The notes below the pieces were generated by a model, which was not told the origin of the DNA, ran no database searches, and worked only from the letters and a program-made list of their open reading frames with translations. Positions 1 through 7,426 of a DNA stretch of 13,408 nucleotides are shown here, piece after piece; position 1 is the first letter of the stretch; the number at the start of each line of letters is the position of its first letter. The position numbers and the translations under genes were made by a program. This stretch comes from Acidimicrobiaceae bacterium (GTDB taxonomy: Bacteria > Actinomycetota > Acidimicrobiia > Acidimicrobiales > Palsa-688), in contig PMHU01000163.1 of the NCBI GenBank assembly GCA_003156795.1, positions 1-13,408 on the forward strand, read 5' to 3'.

Positions 1-52
1 CCCCGCCCCATCGGGGCGCGGCGCCCGCGGGTCGGAACGGCGCGTCGCCGCC

Positions 53-613
53 GTGGCTACGGATACCGTTGCGGGAATGAAGACTCGCTCCAACCGCGCC
101 GGCAACGACGGGCCCGTCCTGCTCCTACGCCTGGCCATCGGGCCCATGCTCATCGCCCACGGATACAACAAGGTCTTCGGCAAAGGGGGGCTGACAGGGA
201 CGACGGCCTGGTTCGACTCTCTCGGTCTCAAGCCGGCGAACGTTCACGCTCGCATGGCCGCCGCGACAGAAATCGGCTCGGGTGCCTTGATAACGCTGGG
301 GGCGGCCAGCCCCCTGCCAGCCGCGGCAGCCATCGGGCTCATGGCGACGGCAGCGCAGACGGACCACAAAGGCAAGGGCTTCTTCGTGTTCAAGGGCGGC
401 TGGGAGTACACCGCCGTGGTCGGCGTCGTTGCCGCCGTGATCGCTGCCGTCGGCCCCGGGCGTTACTCCGTCGACGCTTTGCGGGGCCGCCAGCGGACCG
501 GCCTGCATTGGGGCCTGGCCGCTGCCGTGTTCGGCATCGGGTCCTCTATGGCGCTCCTCGCGGCCAGCTACCACCCGGACGAGACGCCGGTCGACGAAGC
601 GGTCGGCGACTAG
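53..613 (+). CDS. DoxX-like small integral membrane protein
   Basis: The protein is 186 aa if read from the GTG at 53. It has a DoxX-family look: a first membrane helix at about residues 21-39 ending in an AHGYNKVFG-type motif, a helix-rich small-residue stretch at about 69-100, and further helices near 118-137 and 150-172. The motifs HGYNKVFGKGG and GGWEYTAV are the kind of segments conserved in DoxX proteins, which sit in the cytoplasmic membrane and are mostly of undefined redox-related role. The start is uncertain. ATG at 77 (MKTRSNRAG) would place less sequence before the first helix, neither start has a clear Shine-Dalgarno, and the frame stays open back to the window edge. It ends five bases before the polymerase gene, so the two are probably co-transcribed. 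The exact function is not known. Confidence 0.8.
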   Translation: MATDTVAGMKTRSNRAGNDGPVLLLRLAIGPMLIAHGYNKVFGKGGLTGTTAWFDSLGLKPANVHARMAAATEIGSGALITLGAASPLPAAAAIGLMATAAQTDHKGKGFFVFKGGWEYTAVVGVVAAVIAAVGPGRYSVDALRGRQRTGLHWGLAAAVFGIGSSMALLAASYHPDETPVDEAVGD

Positions 614-618
614 GGCTC

Positions 619-1635
619 GTGCCCGCAGACCCAGAGGGGGACCCGGTCACGCTCGTCGCGGGCGGGCGGGAGATGGAAATCAGCCACCCCGACAAGGTTC
701 TCTTCCCGGAGGCCGGCCGGACCAAGCTCGACCTGGCCCGCTACTACCTTCAGGTCGAGGCCGCCTTGCTCGAGGCCATGGGCGGCCGTCCGGTCCTCCT
801 GCAGCGGTTCCCGCACGGCGCGGGTGGGCCGTCTTTCTTCCAGAAACGGGTTCCCGACAAGAGGCCCGACTGGCTCCAGACAACGATCGTGGAAACTCCC
901 AACGGGACCACTTCCCGGGCGCTCGTGGCCGCCGACGCCGCCCACGTCCTGTGGGCCGTCAACCTGGCCTGTCTCGGCTTTCACGTGTGGCCGACCCGGG
1001 CCGCTGACCCCGAGCACGCCGACGAGCTGCGCATCGACCTGGACCCCTCGCCGGGCGTCACTTTCGACATGGTCCGCGAGGCCGCAAGCGAGGTGGACCG
1101 CTTGTTGAGGGAAGTGGGACTCACCGGACTCCCGAAAACGACCGGCAACCGCGGCATCCACGTCTACGTCCGGCTCATCCCGTCGTGGACATCCATCGAC
1201 GTCCGGGCCGCCGCCGTGGCCGTGGCGCGAGAGCTGGAACGGCGCCGCCCCGACCTACTGACGGCGGCGTGGTGGAAGGAAGAGCGGGGCACGCGGGTGT
1301 TCGTGGACTTCAACCAGAACGCGCCGCACAAGACGGTCTTCGGCGCCTGGTCGGTGAGGGCGCGCCCGGGGGCCCAGGTGTCCACCCCTTTCGCTTGGGA
1401 CGAGCTGGACGGCATCCAACCCGACGCTCTGACGATGGACGTCGTGCCGGCCCGTTTGGCCGCACGGGGAGACCCGTGGTCGGCCGCCGCACCCGAATCG
1501 CTCGAGCCTTTACTCGATATGGTCCGACGCGATTTCGACGACGGGATGCTGGACGCCCCGTGGCCGCCGGTGTATCCCAAAATGCCGGGCGAGCCCCCGC
1601 GCGTGGCCCCCAGCCGAGCCCGCAAGACCGATTGA
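619..1635 (+). CDS. ligD: LigD-type NHEJ polymerase (stand-alone PolDom/primase-polymerase)
   Basis: This 338-aa protein matches the polymerase domain of bacterial LigD, an archaeo-eukaryotic primase-fold enzyme that adds nucleotides or ribonucleotides to ends during non-homologous end joining. The opening motif EISHPDKVLFP is typical of the family. The metal-binding pair lies in IDLDPSPG (D140, D142), the KTTGNRGIHVYV segment carries H181, and the third acidic residue is in FVDFNQN (D230). The spacing of these acids matches that recalled for the mycobacterial LigD polymerase domain. The C-terminal YPKMPGEPPR is also typical, so the protein looks complete. No ligase or phosphoesterase domain is attached, and no Ku or ligase gene is in the window. 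The GTG at 619 was chosen because it follows the DoxX stop by five bases and gives the family N-terminus. ATG at 673 would cut 18 residues. Its last 126 bases are overlapped antisense by the coupling-protein gene. Confidence 0.9.
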   Translation: MPADPEGDPVTLVAGGREMEISHPDKVLFPEAGRTKLDLARYYLQVEAALLEAMGGRPVLLQRFPHGAGGPSFFQKRVPDKRPDWLQTTIVETPNGTTSRALVAADAAHVLWAVNLACLGFHVWPTRAADPEHADELRIDLDPSPGVTFDMVREAASEVDRLLREVGLTGLPKTTGNRGIHVYVRLIPSWTSIDVRAAAVAVARELERRRPDLLTAAWWKEERGTRVFVDFNQNAPHKTVFGAWSVRARPGAQVSTPFAWDELDGIQPDALTMDVVPARLAARGDPWSAAAPESLEPLLDMVRRDFDDGMLDAPWPPVYPKMPGEPPRVAPSRARKTD

Positions 1636-3345
1636 CGGGCCGGTTTCAGCCCGCTTTTTCAACTTGCGGTCGCGATACCAGGGGCGCAGACGGATCCGCG
1701 CGGGCGGCAGGTGTCCGTAGACCAGGACCCCCTCGCGAGGTGGAATGCGCCTGAGCTCGTCGGTCGGCGCCAACCGTCGGAAAGCCGTTGAACGCGACGT
1801 GGTTCGACGGCCGTCGCGAAGGTCGTGGGTCACCGTCTCCTCTCGTACCGCCTGCTCTCCGACCAGTCCCGACATCAGGTCCAGGGTGTTGAGGTCGCAG
1901 ACCCCTGACAGGAGGACCTTGGCCCGGTGGTTGTTGGCGATGGTTCGGGCCCGTTCGGGCCCGTAGCGGGCGGTCAGCTGAGCCAGGTCCTGGCATACCG
2001 TCAGCAGCTGTATCCCCAACCCGGCCGCGGTTGAGGCCAGCGTGTCCAAGTCGCGTATGGGTGCGATGTTGGCTGCCTCATCGAGCACGAGCAGGAGGGG
2101 CGGGTCGAGGGGCCCTGCCCCGGCCGTGACCCTGCGGACGGCTTCGGCGACCGCAGCCGACACCAGCGCCGCGAACAGTCCCTGTATCCGGTGCTGTTCT
2201 TGGCTCGGCCCGCACAGGTAGAGGCTGCCGGCGGAGCCGAACAACTCGCCGAGCTGTATGTCACTGTCCGCGGTGAAGCGGGCCACGACCGGATCCTCGA
2301 ACGGCGCCAGGACCGTCTCCAGGGTGGTCGCCACGGAACTTCGGATGCGCTCGTCGCGGCCCGCGCACGCGATCAGGGCGAGCGCGGCGTCGCCCTCCCC
2401 CGACAGCTCGAGCAGCCGTCCGGGCTCCTCGAAATCAGTGGCGTTGGTCCATCTGACGACGCCGGCCATGCCGGCGCCGCCACGCTCGGCGGCCAGGAGC
2501 AAAGGAGCCAGTTGCTTGGCCGCGGCTGCGTACCAGAAGGCGGCGTCCGCCATACCGGTGCGGGCGGGGGTGGCGTCGACCAGCCAAGCGGCGACTCGCT
2601 GGGCGGCGGACCAGTCGCTGACCGCGCCGATGGGAGACCACCTCGCTGGTGACCTCAACCCGGATGTACCCGTCGGGTCGAAGACCCAGCACGGGCCTTG
2701 CCGGGCCCGCCAGCCGAGCGTGGTGGCGGCGAGGTCGTCCTTTACCGACGTGGCGATGACCGGACCTTTCCATTCGAGCAGGGCCGGGATGGCCAGGCCG
2801 GTGGTCTTTCCCGACTGGGTCGGGCCGATCACCAGGACCGAGTGGCGGGCTTCGGTAGCCACCAACCGGCCCAGCGGGCGGCCGGCCGCAGCCCGCCCTA
2901 TGGCGAGCCGTCCGCTCTCGCCTTTCCCCGCTATCCGAATGTGGCGGAGGTCCGCGGCGCTCGCCCACCGAGCTCCTGTGGAGCGGCCCCGGTGGTGACC
3001 GCCCTGAGTGGCGCCGCGGGAGCGATGCCACACGGCTCCAGCCACCAAGCCTGGCAGCAGCAGGGCCGCCGCGCACCCGTACAGCATCGCGGCGCCGGGC
3101 AATCCGGGTCGAGCCACCGCCGGCCAGGCCAGCCGGGGGTCGCTCAGATGGCCGGGGAGCCGGGCGAGGACCGAGGACACATCGGCCAGCGGGAGGTGCG
3201 GCCAGCGGCCGGCCACGAGCCGTCCCGACACTTGGCCGGTGGCCCACACCCATGCCGCCAACCCAGCCGCCGCCCCCGCCACCGCCAGCAGCAGGACCTC
3301 TGCGGCGTCCCCCGCGGGTTGACCGGCCGGTCGTCGACCGGTCAA
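1510..3345 (-). CDS. TraG/VirD4-like type IV coupling protein
   Basis: This 611-aa protein is a conjugative coupling ATPase that would dock the relaxase-DNA complex on the membrane channel. Two N-terminal membrane helices are visible at about residues 16-36 and 84-106. A soluble ATPase follows: Walker A GPTQSGKT at 174-181, Walker B LLLVLDEAAN at 417-426 (D422, E423), and the TVCQDLAQL region at about 449-457 typical of VirD4/TraG proteins. It is the last gene of the transfer operon. Its proposed start is a TTG whose bases overlap the TGA of the ATPase gene (TTGA), inside a palindromic cluster. The family-like part ends near RLRPWYRDR (552-560). The last 41 residues (571-611) are antisense to the end of the polymerase gene and look like run-on rather than conserved sequence. 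Family assignment is firm. Start and functional C-terminus are less so. Confidence 0.9.
   Translation of the reverse strand: MTGRRPAGQPAGDAAEVLLLAVAGAAAGLAAWVWATGQVSGRLVAGRWPHLPLADVSSVLARLPGHLSDPRLAWPAVARPGLPGAAMLYGCAAALLLPGLVAGAVWHRSRGATQGGHHRGRSTGARWASAADLRHIRIAGKGESGRLAIGRAAAGRPLGRLVATEARHSVLVIGPTQSGKTTGLAIPALLEWKGPVIATSVKDDLAATTLGWRARQGPCWVFDPTGTSGLRSPARWSPIGAVSDWSAAQRVAAWLVDATPARTGMADAAFWYAAAAKQLAPLLLAAERGGAGMAGVVRWTNATDFEEPGRLLELSGEGDAALALIACAGRDERIRSSVATTLETVLAPFEDPVVARFTADSDIQLGELFGSAGSLYLCGPSQEQHRIQGLFAALVSAAVAEAVRRVTAGAGPLDPPLLLVLDEAANIAPIRDLDTLASTAAGLGIQLLTVCQDLAQLTARYGPERARTIANNHRAKVLLSGVCDLNTLDLMSGLVGEQAVREETVTHDLRDGRRTTSRSTAFRRLAPTDELRRIPPREGVLVYGHLPPARIRLRPWYRDRKLKKRAETGPSIGLAGSAGGHARGLARHFGIHRRPRGVQHPVVEIASDHIE
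3319..3345. repeat. nested palindromes over the coupling-protein start codon
   Basis: An 8-base inverted repeat (TTGACCGG at 3319-3326, CCGGTCAA at 3338-3345) flanks an 11-base spacer. It also contains the perfect 12-base palindrome GACCGGCCGGTC (3321-3332) and the 8-base palindrome GACCGGTC (3336-3343). On the mRNA, the proposed TTG start codon of the coupling-protein gene would sit at the foot of this stem. It could modulate translation or be a protein-binding site. Both are inferences. Confidence 0.6.
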
Positions 3346-4610
3346 CCCAGCTCCACGTCAAGCATCGCCGCGTCGGTATCAACGAGCGCGGACTCCACCG
3401 ACCCGACGGCGTGTTCCACCAGGAAGGACCGGTCCCCCACCTTCCATAGCGCGACTCCTCGAGGCAACTGGGCCACCAGGTCCTTCTCGGTAGCCGTAAG
3501 ACCCAGGAGCCGGCCGGTAACCTCCGCTTCGGACGGCGCCAGACCGAAAATGACCCGGGTCTCAGAGTCAGCGAGCAACCCTTCGGCCAAGCGCTGCTCG
3601 GCCGAGCCTTCGGCCCCAACAGCCTGGAGGTCCGACAGCCGGTGGACCACCACCAGGTTGGCCACGCCGAGGGCCCGGGAAAGCTTGAACGTGGCTTGGA
3701 GCCAGCGAGCGGTGGCTAGATCGCGCAAAATGGCCCAGGCCTCGTCCACCACTACCAACCGCTTGACACCCCGCCGTCCGGCCAACACCGCTTGGAGCGA
3801 AGCGGTGGCGCACGTCATGAACAGCGGGAGGGCCGGGGACGCGAACACAGCCGACAGGTCCAGGGCGACGACCGCAGAACCCAGATCGAGACCCGGTGAG
3901 GTTGGCCCATCGAACATCCCGGCTAGGTCGCCGTCGACGAGCCGGCGAAGCTCTAGGGCCACGGTCCGACCGTCGGACGCGAGCCCGGCGGCATCGGTAC
4001 GCACCGTTGCGGCCAGGTCTGCATCGGGATCCAGCAGGGCCGCCACCACTTCGGACAACGTGGGCCGTTGAACGCGCTTGGTGGCAGCCTCGAGCGCCAG
4101 CTCGACCGCAGTCCGTTCGGCTGGACCGAGCGGGCGGCCCAGGGATGAGGCGACGATCGAGCAGACCAGGTCGGCGCCGCGCCGGGCCGTTCCGTCAACA
4201 TCGGGAGCGTCATCTGGACCGGGAAGGTCGAGGGGGTTGAGCCGGACCTGACCCCCGGGTGCCAACCGGAGCGGACCCGAGCCACCAGCCCGTGCGAGCG
4301 GCCCGTACTCGCCTTTGGGATCGACGATCCAAGCCTTCCTTCCGAAAGCAATCTGCCTCCACACGAAAGTCTTGATGAACGTCGACTTCCCCCGGCCGAT
4401 CTGCCCGACGACCAACACGTTGGGGTTGGTCAGGACCCCGGTGCGATACAGCTCCCACGGGTCGAAACAGAACGGGCCCCCCAAAAGGTCCCGGCCGATC
4501 AAGGGGCCCGCTTCGCCGAGTCCGCCTTCGGACACGAACGGATACACCGCCTGCAAGTGCGCCGTCGTCGCCCGATGTGACCGCGGAGGCTTCACGGAGG
4601 TTCCGGTCAA
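3342..4610 (-). CDS. VirB4-like conjugation ATPase (C-terminal ATPase domain only)
   Basis: This 422-aa ATP-binding protein of type IV secretion systems shows Walker A GQIGRGKST at residues 69-77, a VDPKGEYG motif near 97-103, Walker B RLVVVDEAW at about 284-292 (D289, E290), and a VVHRLSDL motif near 321-328. These are hallmarks of the VirB4/TraC motor domain that energises pilus assembly and substrate transfer. Full-length VirB4 proteins are around 800 aa, so this gene covers only the motor half. The SCO6880-like gene just upstream may supply the amino-terminal half. The start is inferred to be TTG at 4610, overlapping the upstream TGA as TTGA. GTG at 4595 is a possible alternative, and neither has a clear Shine-Dalgarno. 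The frame is open to 5060, but that upstream part is antisense-like, arginine-rich sequence inside the preceding gene. Confidence 0.88.
   Translation of the reverse strand: MTGTSVKPPRSHRATTAHLQAVYPFVSEGGLGEAGPLIGRDLLGGPFCFDPWELYRTGVLTNPNVLVVGQIGRGKSTFIKTFVWRQIAFGRKAWIVDPKGEYGPLARAGGSGPLRLAPGGQVRLNPLDLPGPDDAPDVDGTARRGADLVCSIVASSLGRPLGPAERTAVELALEAATKRVQRPTLSEVVAALLDPDADLAATVRTDAAGLASDGRTVALELRRLVDGDLAGMFDGPTSPGLDLGSAVVALDLSAVFASPALPLFMTCATASLQAVLAGRRGVKRLVVVDEAWAILRDLATARWLQATFKLSRALGVANLVVVHRLSDLQAVGAEGSAEQRLAEGLLADSETRVIFGLAPSEAEVTGRLLGLTATEKDLVAQLPRGVALWKVGDRSFLVEHAVGSVESALVDTDAAMLDVELG
4603..4610 (-). repeat. TTGACCGG motif copy at the VirB4-like start
   Basis: This is the same 8-mer found at the coupling-protein start (3338-3345), in the leader of the first transfer gene (7419-7426), and in the opposite orientation at 3319-3326 and 6883-6890. 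Here it contains the proposed TTG start and the upstream TGA stop. Confidence 0.4.
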
Positions 4611-6010
4611 GCCAGGCCGCGGGCCAACGGAAGGGTCCACGCGAAGGCTTCGGCTTGGCGACCGAACAGCCGCCTCAGTTCGACGTGGGCCTCTTGCGCG
4701 GCGTGCTCGGCCTCGGCGCTCGCGGCGTCCAAGCCGTCTTTGTCTGGCGCGCTGACCGTCACGTACCCCGAGAAGCGAAACTCGGCGTGGCCCTCGGCCA
4801 GCTCCGACTCTCTCCGGGTCACTCCGTCGGCTTCCTTGACCCGCCTGGCACTCGGCAAGAACCCAGCCCGTTCGCGTAACTCGCTGTCGGCCAGATCCGC
4901 GGTCCGCGCCGAGCGGACCTCCCGCATCGCTCGGTCGGCTGGGACCGCGGCCATGGTCACTGAGACGGTCCGGCGTCCGCCACCGATGAGCAAGGGCGTC
5001 AGGAAGTCCGGCGTGACTTCGATGCGGGGCCATTCGGCAATCCAATAGGTGGCGTGCCACGACTCGTCTGTCCTGAAAGCCGACCAGGTTTCGTCACTCG
5101 CCATGGGCCACGGCGGTGTAGCCCGCCGGATCAGGGAGCCAGGTCCTCGGGTCCGGTGCAGGCCGGCGAGGACGCTTTGGAGGCGGGACAGGCCAAGGGG
5201 TGGGCCCGGGCGCAAGTCGGCGTGGCAAAGCTGGCCTTCGAGCAGGCGGAGCTCCCGACGAACTTCCTCTCCAGGCCGTCGCGAATGGCCCAGGCGACCC
5301 CTCGAGGCGTCGACCGAAAGAGCGATCCAGACCTCGTGGGTTTGGGTGCGGGGCGCCACGCCGGCCACGAGTTCTGCGTAGCTCGCCTGGGCCCGCCACC
5401 CGGTCTGCTCGCAGGCCGTCGGCATACGCAAACCGTCACCCAGGCGGTCGCCTCCGTACGGGGCGCTTCTCTCGACCCACTGGACCCGCTTGACCCGACT
5501 TTCGGGCCGCGCCAGGGCTGCCAGCACCGTCCGCCAGGCGTCCAGACGCTGGATCTGCTGTTCGGGATCGAGGAGGGAGAAGGACCTGCCTCGGACAGGC
5601 ATCACTGCTGCCCACGTGCCGGACCGTCGATCGCGAATCACTCCGAGTGGCGACTGGCCCGGCTCGGCCGGCAGCTCGATCAGGTCGAGACCGGCCGGCT
5701 TGAGTGCACCCCCGCCGAGGGGCTCGCGGCTGATGGCCGGACCGTGGGCCCTCCTGGTCAGCCAGCCTGCGGCTGAAGGAAACCAGGTCACGAGCGGACG
5801 GCCGCCCTTGGGCCACAAAGCACCGCAAGTCGCGGCCCCGAGCAGGCACGTCGCCACTGCGACCCCGCCTGGGCCCGGCACGGCGTCGCCGACGACTAGG
5901 GCCGCGGCCAAACCAGCGGTCAGGGTGAGGAGCTGAGCTGCGTCCAGCCCAAGGAGGAGCCCCCTCTTCTCCAGCGGATGAAAGCTGTACCGCCGTGGGC
6001 CGTCACCCAT
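4607..6010 (-). CDS. SCO6880/PrgI-like conjugation protein, possible VirB4 N-terminal partner
   Basis: This 467-aa protein resembles the SCO6880 family found next to VirB4 and TrbL genes in actinobacterial integrative elements. The N-terminus has the RRYSFHPLEKRG motif and two closely spaced hydrophobic segments at about residues 22-42 and 48-68, as in PrgI-like proteins. A long soluble region without nucleotide-binding motifs follows, ending in an alanine/glutamate-rich helical stretch (about 425-455). Soluble SCO6880-type regions are thought to correspond to the N-terminal part of VirB4. Pairing it with the ATPase immediately downstream is an inference from order and size. The start ATG at 6010 lies eight bases inside the end of the TrbL-like gene and has GGAG six bases upstream. 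ATG at 6022 in the same frame is an alternative. The gene ends in a TTGA overlap with the ATPase gene. Confidence 0.78.
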   Translation of the reverse strand: MGDGPRRYSFHPLEKRGLLLGLDAAQLLTLTAGLAAALVVGDAVPGPGGVAVATCLLGAATCGALWPKGGRPLVTWFPSAAGWLTRRAHGPAISREPLGGGALKPAGLDLIELPAEPGQSPLGVIRDRRSGTWAAVMPVRGRSFSLLDPEQQIQRLDAWRTVLAALARPESRVKRVQWVERSAPYGGDRLGDGLRMPTACEQTGWRAQASYAELVAGVAPRTQTHEVWIALSVDASRGRLGHSRRPGEEVRRELRLLEGQLCHADLRPGPPLGLSRLQSVLAGLHRTRGPGSLIRRATPPWPMASDETWSAFRTDESWHATYWIAEWPRIEVTPDFLTPLLIGGGRRTVSVTMAAVPADRAMREVRSARTADLADSELRERAGFLPSARRVKEADGVTRRESELAEGHAEFRFSGYVTVSAPDKDGLDAASAEAEHAAQEAHVELRRLFGRQAEAFAWTLPLARGLA

Positions 6011-7091
6011 CTGCGGCTCCATCCGCCGTGGTCGGATAGTCGGGTAGTCGCTGAGGTAGTGGCTGTGGCACGACTGGCGAGGGCCCGGGTGCAGCGCCCG
6101 ACCCTCGCATCTTGGCGAACATCATCCGCGCCACCGGGTGCTGGGCTGCCCCGGGGGCCACTGCTGTCGCCGCTCGAGACGCGGCGCGAAACGGCCGGCG
6201 CGAAACCCCTTCCAAATGTGCGATGGCGGCCGTCTCCACGATGGGCGCCAGTCGCAGGAGGCTGAAGGGAGCGAAGCCCGCAATGAGCAGGATGGCGCCG
6301 GCTGCGATGTCGTCATCTGTCGTCGTCCCGGCCGCCAGGGCCGCCAACCCGAGGGTGAGCGCGGCGACTATCACGAACTTCGAAAGGATCAGGGCCGCTA
6401 CCAGTTCGACGGTCCGCCTGGCCATGACTGCCGTGGCCGGCCAGATGTACGCGGCGAGAGCGAGTGGCATGAAGAACATGGCGATGTACACGGCCGATGC
6501 TCGAAGCAGAAGCTCGATCCACACGAGCACCGACCCGACGATCAGCAGCACGAACACGACCACCTGGATGACCACGGGCGCACCGGTCACCAGCCCGGCG
6601 AACATCACGTCGCTGAAACGGCCCGAGATCTGCCCTCTGTTGGCGTCGATCACCACCTGGCACATGGCGTCGGTGGCTGAGAGGGCCAGGTCGGCAAGCT
6701 GGACGCCGGCCACAAGCGCCACGGCTGCCACCGGAAGCCCCACCATCCACACCCGAGCCAGCCGCTTGAGATCCTGGCGGATCACGGCCGAGATCGTTGC
6801 GGCCATCAGCACCGGCAGGACGACGAGTTCCAGCAGATCGGCCATGGCGCTCTCGCGGTCGAGAAACCACGTGGTCCCGAGGTTGACCGGCGCCGCTTCG
6901 TTGACCAGGTCTATGAGGTGACCGAGTAGCCACGAAGCGCTGGCCGAAAGAGCCGACGCGATCGCATCCAGCACGCCGCTGGCTGCCGCGCTTGCGATCG
7001 ATCCGCCGACGGAGCCGCCCAAGGAAGGCAGACCGGAGCAGATCTCGGGCACCAGGCAAGGAAGCGCGATTCCGGGATAGGCCGGTATCAC
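6003..7091 (-). CDS. TrbL/VirB6-like (SCO6881-like) conjugation channel membrane protein
   Basis: This 362-aa polytopic membrane protein is probably the inner-membrane channel component of the transfer machine. Long hydrophobic stretches occur in order: LLELVVLPVLMAATISAVI, WMVGLPVAAVALVAGV, VIQVVVFVLLIVGSVLVWIEL, AVYIAMFFMPLALAAYIW, VAALILSKFVIVAALTLG and AAGAILLIAGFAPFSLLRL. The FFMPLALAAYIWP and FAPFSLLRLAP segments are typical of actinobacterial TrbL/SCO6881-type proteins. A soluble proline-rich tail closes the protein. The GTG at 7091 was chosen because it forms a GTGA overlap with the stop of the preceding small gene and begins immediately before a hydrophobic N-terminus. The open frame to 7445 adds only arginine-rich sequence antisense-like to the small gene. 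Position between pilin-like and SCO6880-like genes supports the call. Confidence 0.85.
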   Translation of the reverse strand: MIPAYPGIALPCLVPEICSGLPSLGGSVGGSIASAAASGVLDAIASALSASASWLLGHLIDLVNEAAPVNLGTTWFLDRESAMADLLELVVLPVLMAATISAVIRQDLKRLARVWMVGLPVAAVALVAGVQLADLALSATDAMCQVVIDANRGQISGRFSDVMFAGLVTGAPVVIQVVVFVLLIVGSVLVWIELLLRASAVYIAMFFMPLALAAYIWPATAVMARRTVELVAALILSKFVIVAALTLGLAALAAGTTTDDDIAAGAILLIAGFAPFSLLRLAPIVETAAIAHLEGVSRRPFRAASRAATAVAPGAAQHPVARMMFAKMRGSGAAPGPSPVVPQPLPQRLPDYPTTADGAADG

Positions 7092-7396
7092 GAGATCCCG
7101 GTCCCTTGGCCGAGAAAGAAGCTGACGATGTGGGGCGCGCCTCCGATGAGGACGGCGGCGAGGGCCGAGACCATCACACCGCGTCGCCCGTTGTACGCCT
7201 GCTGGTAGTTCTGCGAGTAGTGCCCGAACGCCCACATGACTGCGCCGACGACGATGCCGACCATGGCGGCGATCAGGGCCCAGCCCCCGACCCCGTTGGC
7301 CAGCTGCTGCAGGACTTGCGCCCCGGGAAGCAGGTCTGGATTGGGGTCGAGCTGCAGCGAACTGCCGCTTCCGAGCAGCGGGAACAGGAACGTCAA
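7088..7396 (-). CDS. VirB2/DUF6112-like small membrane protein (pilin-like)
   Basis: This is a 102-aa protein with a hydrophobic start, two predicted membrane helices (about residues 38-57, GWALIAAMVGIVVGAVMWA, and about 74-93, VMVSALAAVLIGGAPHIVSF) and the intervening HYSQNYQQAYNGRRG. Size, two-helix design and first position in a TrbL/VirB4 operon fit the DUF6112 family and the pilin-like VirB2/TrbC role, a subunit exposed at the cell surface. The role is inferred from family and context. The start is TTG at 7396 because a perfect AGGAGG lies six bases upstream, at 7403-7408. An in-frame ATG at 7435 has no such site and would read through it. The gene ends in a GTGA overlap with the channel protein gene, starting the chain of coupled junctions. 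Confidence 0.8.
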   Translation of the reverse strand: MTFLFPLLGSGSSLQLDPNPDLLPGAQVLQQLANGVGGWALIAAMVGIVVGAVMWAFGHYSQNYQQAYNGRRGVMVSALAAVLIGGAPHIVSFFLGQGTGIS

Positions 7397-7402
7397 GTCG
7401 CA

Positions 7403-7408
7403 CCTCCT
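7403..7408 (-). promoter_or_regulatory. Shine-Dalgarno of the pilin-like gene
   Basis: On the minus strand this reads AGGAGG, six bases before the TTG at 7396. It is the best ribosome-binding site seen in the transfer operon and decides the start of the first gene in favour of TTG over the upstream ATG at 7435. Later genes of the operon lack a comparable site and probably depend on translational coupling. Confidence 0.8.
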
Positions 7409-7418
7409 GGGAGCCGGT

Positions 7419-7426
7419 CCGGTCAA
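7419..7426 (-). repeat. TTGACCGG motif copy in the operon leader
   Basis: This copy of the repeated 8-mer lies between the putative promoter and the Shine-Dalgarno of the pilin-like gene, where the sequence continues as TTGACCGGACCGG. The position would suit an operator or leader element. No function is shown. Confidence 0.4.

Noticed and set aside
4..18. CGCCCC/GGGGCG hairpin with a 3-base loop at the left edge, possible terminator
   Set aside because: No T-run follows, and the DoxX frame is open through it, so it may simply be GC-rich coding or leader sequence.
2435..3619. Minus-strand open frame of 394 codons
   Set aside because: It is a second frame of the coupling-protein region with arginine/glycine-rich composition and no motifs; the Walker-motif frame is the real one.
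2698..4071. Long plus-strand open frame (457 codons)
   Set aside because: It is antisense to the ATPase and coupling-protein genes, is rich in Ser/Arg/Ala/Pro without domains, and is typical of GC-rich shadow frames.
4611..5060. N-terminal extension of the VirB4-like frame
   Set aside because: The extra 150 residues are Arg/Gly-rich, overlap the SCO6880-like gene in another frame and resemble no VirB4 domain.
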